Assembly: GCF_006783905.1 (NCBI RefSeq)
Contig: NZ_VFPE01000004.1
Coordinates: 124,001-188,000 of the forward strand
Direction: 5' to 3'
DNA: 64,000 bases
Source of the DNA: Microbacterium kyungheense
Lineage (GTDB): Bacteria; Actinomycetota; Actinomycetes; Actinomycetales; Microbacteriaceae
The notes under the pieces were generated by a model. The model was not told the origin of the DNA. It worked only from the letters and a program-made list of their open reading frames with translations, and searched no databases. This document shows, one piece after another, positions 60,151-64,000 of the stretch. How positions within the stretch are numbered: the first letter of the stretch is position 1; each line of letters opens with the position of its first letter. The position numbers were made by a program, and so were the translations under genes.

Positions 60151-61425
60151 GTGAAGATCCTGGTCCTCGGTTCGGGCGCGCGCGAGCACGCCATCATCCT
60201 GGCGCTGCGGTCGGAGGAGGCCGAGCACGAGATCTTCGCGGCCCCCGGCAACGCCGGCATCGGGCAGAACGCGCAGCTCGTCGCGCTCGACGCCAACGAC
60301 CCCGGAGCCGTCACGGACTTCGCCAACGAGAACCACGTCGACCTCGTGATCGTCGGGCCCGAGGCGCCGCTGGTCGCCGGGGTCGCCGACGCGGTCCACG
60401 AGCGCGGCATCCCCGTGTTCGGACCGAGCCGCATGGCGGCGCAGCTCGAGGGCTCCAAGGCGTTCGCCAAGCGGATCATGGATGCTGCGGGCGTGCCGAC
60501 GGGCCGCGCCGTGCGCGCGGCGACCCGGGCCGAGGTCGAGGCGGCGTTCGACGAGCTCGGCGCCCCGCACGTGGTCAAGGCCGACGGCCTGGCCGCGGGC
60601 AAGGGCGTCATCGTGACGTCCGACCGCGATGCCGCCCTCGCGCACGCCGACGAGTACCTCTCGTCCGGCGCGGTGCTCGTCGAGGAGTTCCTCGCCGGAC
60701 CCGAGGTGTCGCTGTTCTTCCTGAGCGACGGCGACCACGTGCTGCCGCTCAGCCCCGCGCAGGACTACAAGCGCCTGCTCGACGGCGACGAGGGCCCCAA
60801 CACCGGCGGCATGGGCGCGTACTCGCCGCTGCCCTGGCTCGACGGCACGTTCGGCAGTGAAGAGGCGTTCGTCGACGAGGTCACGCGCACCGTCGCCGAG
60901 CCGGTGATCCGCCAGCTCGACGCCGAGGGCACGCCGTTCATCGGTCTGCTGTACGCAGGGCTCATCCTCACCGAGTCGGGCGTCAAGGTCATCGAGTTCA
61001 ACGCGCGCTTCGGCGACCCCGAGACGCAGGTCGTGCTGCCGCGGCTCGTCGACCCGCTGTCGGAGCTGCTGCTGGCCGCGGCGTCCGGCCACCTCGAAGA
61101 CCTCCCCCGTCCCGCGTTCGCCGACGACGTCGCCGTCACCGTGGTGCTGGCGAGCGAGGGATACCCCGCGGCACCGGTCACCGGCCGCGCCCTCACCGGC
61201 CTGCGCGACGCCGAGGCGATCGAAGGCGTGCATCTCGCGCACGCGGCCACGGCCGAGACCGACGGCGGACTGGTGGCCACCGGCGGGCGCGTGCTCAACG
61301 TCGTGGGCGTCGCGACGACGTTCGCCCAGGCCCGCGAGCGCGTCTACCGCGCCGTCGACGCGATCGGCCTGGACGGCGGGCAGCACCGCACCGACATCGC
61401 CGCCCGCGTGTCCGAAGGCCTCTGA
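60151..61425 (+). CDS. purD: Phosphoribosylamine-glycine ligase
   Basis: 424 residues. GSGAREHAI at the N-terminus, KADGLAAGKGV, EEFLAGPEVSLF, and FNARFGDPETQV are PurD (ATP-grasp) motifs. Second step of purine synthesis. -10 TAGGCT (60139-60144), 6 nt, GTG: leaderless. Divergent from the esterase-sigma operon and separate from purM-purF. Confidence 0.96.
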   Translation: MKILVLGSGAREHAIILALRSEEAEHEIFAAPGNAGIGQNAQLVALDANDPGAVTDFANENHVDLVIVGPEAPLVAGVADAVHERGIPVFGPSRMAAQLEGSKAFAKRIMDAAGVPTGRAVRAATRAEVEAAFDELGAPHVVKADGLAAGKGVIVTSDRDAALAHADEYLSSGAVLVEEFLAGPEVSLFFLSDGDHVLPLSPAQDYKRLLDGDEGPNTGGMGAYSPLPWLDGTFGSEEAFVDEVTRTVAEPVIRQLDAEGTPFIGLLYAGLILTESGVKVIEFNARFGDPETQVVLPRLVDPLSELLLAAASGHLEDLPRPAFADDVAVTVVLASEGYPAAPVTGRALTGLRDAEAIEGVHLAHAATAETDGGLVATGGRVLNVVGVATTFAQARERVYRAVDAIGLDGGQHRTDIAARVSEGL

Positions 61426-61472
61426 CCCCGCCCCCAGAGGGCACCCCGCCGAGCCGCCGGCCGCACAAGAAT

Positions 61473-61513
61473 GACGCCGGCGCTGTGGTCTGGGGGTTCA
61501 CAGCGCCGGCGTC
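61473..61513. terminator. purD terminator hairpin
   Basis: Perfect 15-bp stem GACGCCGGCGCTGTG (61473-61487) / CACAGCGCCGGCGTC (61499-61513) with an 11-nt loop, between convergent genes. Confidence 0.85.
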
Positions 61514-61569
61514 GCGATGCCTCGGGAATCATCGATTCGCCGCGGGCATCCGGACCCGAGGTGGGGGAC

Positions 61570-61728
61570 TCAGGTCTGACGGCGGATGAAGCGCATGAGC
61601 CAGGCGATGATCGCGATCACGATGATCACGATCCCGACCCACAGCAGGAACTTGGCCGCCTCGACGAACACGCCGAACAGCAGCAGCACGATTCCGATGA
61701 TGAGCAGGATCACTGCGAGTGCGGACAT
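61570..61728 (-). CDS. Small hydrophobic membrane protein (52 aa)
   Basis: MSALAVILLIIGIVLLLFG, then FLLWVGIVIIVIAIIAW and a basic end MRFIRRQT: two membrane helices, nothing else. Not assigned to a named family. Similar in layout to 48811-48975. ATG 61728 with a TGGGG ribosome-like stretch close upstream; a -10-like TATGGG overlaps. Longer in-frame starts are unlikely. Confidence 0.7.
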   Translation of the reverse strand: MSALAVILLIIGIVLLLFGVFVEAAKFLLWVGIVIIVIAIIAWLMRFIRRQT

Positions 61729-61812
61729 GACCCCATAGTGGGGCGACACCCGCCCCCGTCGCATCCTCTTGACAAACGCGAGGCCCGTCGGTAGTCCGCG
61801 TGGCCGCGGAAG

Positions 61813-61846
61813 GTGGATGCCGGCGGCCGCGGCCGCCGGCATCCAC
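61813..61846. terminator. 34-bp perfect palindrome, exporter terminator
   Basis: GTGGATGCCGGCGGCC (61813-61828), GC, and its exact reverse complement (61831-61846). Follows the DHA2 exporter stop by 15 bp and precedes the small membrane gene. GGATGCC core. Confidence 0.85.
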
Positions 61847-61860
61847 TTTGTCTCTTCGCC

Positions 61861-63426
61861 TCAGTCGGCGACGTCGGCGAGGTGCGCGGCGTGCCAGTCT
61901 TCGGTCGACGTCGCCTGCGGCCGGCGCAGGAACAGCACCGCCACGACGCCGATCAGGATGGCGGCGGCCGACAGCAGCACCGTCTGCGCCATCGCCGTCG
62001 CGAACGGCTCGGCGACGAACTCGGGGAGCTGCCCCGCGCTGAAGCTGCCGCCCGCGGCGTCCGCCGAACCCGGGATGTTCGCCTCGATGCGGCTCTGCAT
62101 GAACACGGCGATCGCCGCCGATCCGAGCACCGATCCGATGGTGCGCGTCGTGTTGTAGATGCCGGCGCCCGCGCCCGCCTGACGAGGCGTCAGGTTGCGG
62201 GTGGCGGTGGTGGCCAGCGGTCCCCACATCCCCGCGTTGCCGACGCCCATGATGAACGACGGGATGAGGAACACCCAGATCGGGGTGTCGAGGTTCATCA
62301 GCGTCGAATAGAGGACGAGCGAGCCTGCGACCAGCAGCAGACCGGGCACGAGCAGCACCCGCGGGTCGGTGCGGTCGAGCCAGCGGCCAGCCAGCGGCGA
62401 CAGCACGCCCGCCGCCACGGCCATCGGCACGAGCAGCAGTGCGGACTCGGTCGGAGTCAAGCCGCGTGCGAGCTGCAGGAAGAACATCAGCGGCAGCGAC
62501 ATGCTCGTCACCGTGAAGCCGACCGCGGCGATGCCGATGTTCGCGACCGAGAAGTTGCGGTCGCGGAACAGCTCCAGTGGCACCAGTGCCTCGCTCTTCG
62601 TCTTCGCCTGCTGCCAGATGAAGAGAGCCATGACGATCACGCCGGTGATGATGAGACCCCACACCGTGATCGGGCCCCAGATGACGCCCCAGTCGTACGT
62701 CTCGCCCTCTTGCAGGCCGAACACGATGAGGAACAGGCCCACCGCGCTGAGGAAGACGCCGACGAGGTCGAAGCGGTGCGGGTGGGTCTCGAGCTTGGGC
62801 ACGAGGATCCAGGCGAGCACGAAGCCGACGACACCGACAGGCAGGTTGACGAAGAAGATCCACTCCCAGCCGAAGCCGTCGACGAGCAGACCGCCGGCCA
62901 GCGGGCCGACGAGCATCGCGACGCCCGAGGTGGCGCCCCACAGGCCCATGGCCGCGCCGCGCTGGTTCGGCGGGAAGGTCCGCGTGATGATCGCCATGGT
63001 CTGAGGCGTCATCAGCGAGGCGCCGAGGCCCTGGACGGCGCGGAACGCGATGAGCGCGCCGAGCGTCGGCGACAGGCCGCAGCCGAGCGAGGCGAGCGTG
63101 AAGATCGCGAGGCCGCCGAGGTACATGTACTTCGGGCCGAAGCGGTCGCCGAGGCGGCCGGTGATCAGCAGCGGCACCGCGTAGGCGAGCAGGTAGGCCG
63201 AGGTCACCCACACGACGTTGTCGAGGTTGTTGGTGTCGGGGTCGAGCGCCGCCTTGATGGCGGGGTTGGCGACCGAGACGATCGTGGTGTCGACGAGGAT
63301 CATGAAGAACCCGATGACGAGAGCCCACAGGGCCGGCCACGGGCTGCGCGGCTTGTGCCCGGCGGCGTACGCGCCGGTGGGCGGGTGCGCGGTCGTCGGT
63401 GCCGCGTCGGAGGCGGGGTTGGTCAC
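61861..63426 (-). CDS. MFS exporter, DHA2 (14-helix) family
   Basis: 521 residues with about 14 helices. VDTTIVSVANPAIKAAL (motif near helix 1), GRLGDRFGPKYMY (loop 2-3 signature), GLGASLMTPQTM (motif C-like), and WIFFVNLPVGV belong to EmrB/QacA-type drug exporters. N-terminus is Pro/Ala-rich. GTG 63426 overlaps the PadR stop by 4 bp (GTGA), so the regulator and exporter form one operon and PadR probably represses it. Exports drugs or toxic organics. Confidence 0.9.
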   Translation of the reverse strand: MTNPASDAAPTTAHPPTGAYAAGHKPRSPWPALWALVIGFFMILVDTTIVSVANPAIKAALDPDTNNLDNVVWVTSAYLLAYAVPLLITGRLGDRFGPKYMYLGGLAIFTLASLGCGLSPTLGALIAFRAVQGLGASLMTPQTMAIITRTFPPNQRGAAMGLWGATSGVAMLVGPLAGGLLVDGFGWEWIFFVNLPVGVVGFVLAWILVPKLETHPHRFDLVGVFLSAVGLFLIVFGLQEGETYDWGVIWGPITVWGLIITGVIVMALFIWQQAKTKSEALVPLELFRDRNFSVANIGIAAVGFTVTSMSLPLMFFLQLARGLTPTESALLLVPMAVAAGVLSPLAGRWLDRTDPRVLLVPGLLLVAGSLVLYSTLMNLDTPIWVFLIPSFIMGVGNAGMWGPLATTATRNLTPRQAGAGAGIYNTTRTIGSVLGSAAIAVFMQSRIEANIPGSADAAGGSFSAGQLPEFVAEPFATAMAQTVLLSAAAILIGVVAVLFLRRPQATSTEDWHAAHLADVAD

Positions 63427-64000
63427 TGGCGTGCTGCCTTTCGCTGTTCGAGATAACGGTCGGTGGGCGGCGCGTCGCGCCCCCACGGGTATTCGGGGAG
63501 GCGGATGCGGTCGAGGGTCGCATCGAGCCACTGGAGGTCTGCCCGCAGCAGCGCGGCCTCACGGTCGAGCTCGAGCAGGTACTGCTCGGGGACGCTCTTG
63601 GCGAGAGCCCGCCCGCGGCCCGCGACGGTCTCGTCCAGGGTCTCGGCCAGCACCATGCGGCGCTCGCTGAGGAGGGCGACGGCCTCGTCGCGGTCGAGTC
63701 CGTGCGCCTCGGCGAGCGCGACGCGGTACTCGGCCGGGCGGTCGACCAGGGGCAGCTCGCGCCGGATCCATTCGCGCACGGCGGCGGCGCCGGCATCCGT
63801 CTGCGTGTACGTGGTGCGCTCGGGCCGGTTGCCGTCCCGGTCCACGCCGACCTCTGCGACGAAGCCGAGCCGTTCCAGCCGCGCGACCGTGTGGTAGACC
63901 GTGCCGTGGGTGATCGTGACGAGACGGTCGTCCCGGCGCATCCGCATCAGCCGGATCATCTCGTACGGGTGCATGTCGCCCTCGCCGAGCAGCGCGAGCA
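63423..64000 (-). CDS. PadR family regulator, N-terminus beyond the window
   Basis: The frame enters from the right edge (reading ...LALLGEGDMHPYEMIRLMRMRR) and the visible 183+ residues have the PadR winged helix (HPYEMIRLM, HGTVYHTVARLERLGFV) with a C-terminal helical dimer region (about 90-183). The true start lies past position 64000. First gene of a two-gene operon with the DHA2 exporter, whose start it overlaps. Likely drug-responsive repressor of that exporter. Confidence 0.88.
   Translation of the reverse strand, partial: LALLGEGDMHPYEMIRLMRMRRDDRLVTITHGTVYHTVARLERLGFVAEVGVDRDGNRPERTTYTQTDAGAAAVREWIRRELPLVDRPAEYRVALAEAHGLDRDEAVALLSERRMVLAETLDETVAGRGRALAKSVPEQYLLELDREAALLRADLQWLDATLDRIRLPEYPWGRDAPPTDRYLEQRKAARQ

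Overview
The window is about 70% GC with dense coding on both strands, GTG starts in many genes and no rRNA or tRNA. Protein families (DUF3073, sterol carrier-like protein beside purF/purM/purD, DUF3516 helicase, Rv2578c-type radical SAM protein, TipAS-type MerR, YkoE-like ECF proteins) point to an actinobacterium of the Microbacteriaceae, most likely Microbacterium or a close relative. That placement is inference from gene content and base composition.

Layout. 1-1272: end of an amino acid permease and a two-domain universal stress protein. 1.6-6.2 kb: sugar module of a GH3 glycosidase and an MFS transporter, divergent from a tandem-TetR regulator with two operators. 6.2-15.8 kb: RecQ, DUF1697, two SDRs, a DUF3516 helicase, a secreted SGNH hydrolase, GNAT and pirin. 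15.9-19.5 kb: large secreted subtilisin. 19.6-24.5 kb: ECF-type importer (fused double ATPase, EcfT, two YkoE-like membrane components) with a siderophore-interacting flavoprotein, a 64-bp perfect palindrome and a possible DtxR/IdeR box. 24.7-29.6 kb: acyl-CoA dehydrogenase, VanY carboxypeptidase, and an intein-split radical SAM gene behind an SOS-like box. 29.6-30.7 kb: intact IS481-type element with a 6-bp target duplication. 31.2-32.9 kb: alpha/beta hydrolase with divergent TetR. 32.9-41.1 kb: GH18 chitinase, GH5 glycosidase, DEAD-box RNA helicase and membrane proteins. 41.2-45.5 kb: RND exporter with a ~390-residue repetitive acidic tail. 45.6-48.6 kb: CrcB/Fluc pair, topoisomerase IB, small Rho-N-like protein, SDR. 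48.8-52.5 kb: small membrane protein, TipAS regulator, DUF4097-PadR operon, universal stress protein, DUF3073. 52.6-61.4 kb: MFS transporter and the purine genes purM-purF and purD, with a sterol carrier-like protein and an ECF sigma factor coupled to an esterase. 61.5-64 kb: small membrane protein and a DHA2-type exporter with a PadR regulator cut by the window edge.

Three patterns recur. Many genes show a -10 hexamer of the form TANNNT followed 6-7 nt later directly by ATG or GTG, meaning leaderless mRNAs. Most gene ends carry strong GC-rich hairpins, many built on the core GGATGCC/GGCATCC, which is also very frequent inside genes. Regulators sit beside clear palindromic operators (TetR, MerR, PadR). 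The most interesting loci are the intein placed exactly at the third Fe-S cysteine of the SOS-linked radical SAM protein, the ECF-siderophore locus with its palindrome, and the repetitive RND tail.
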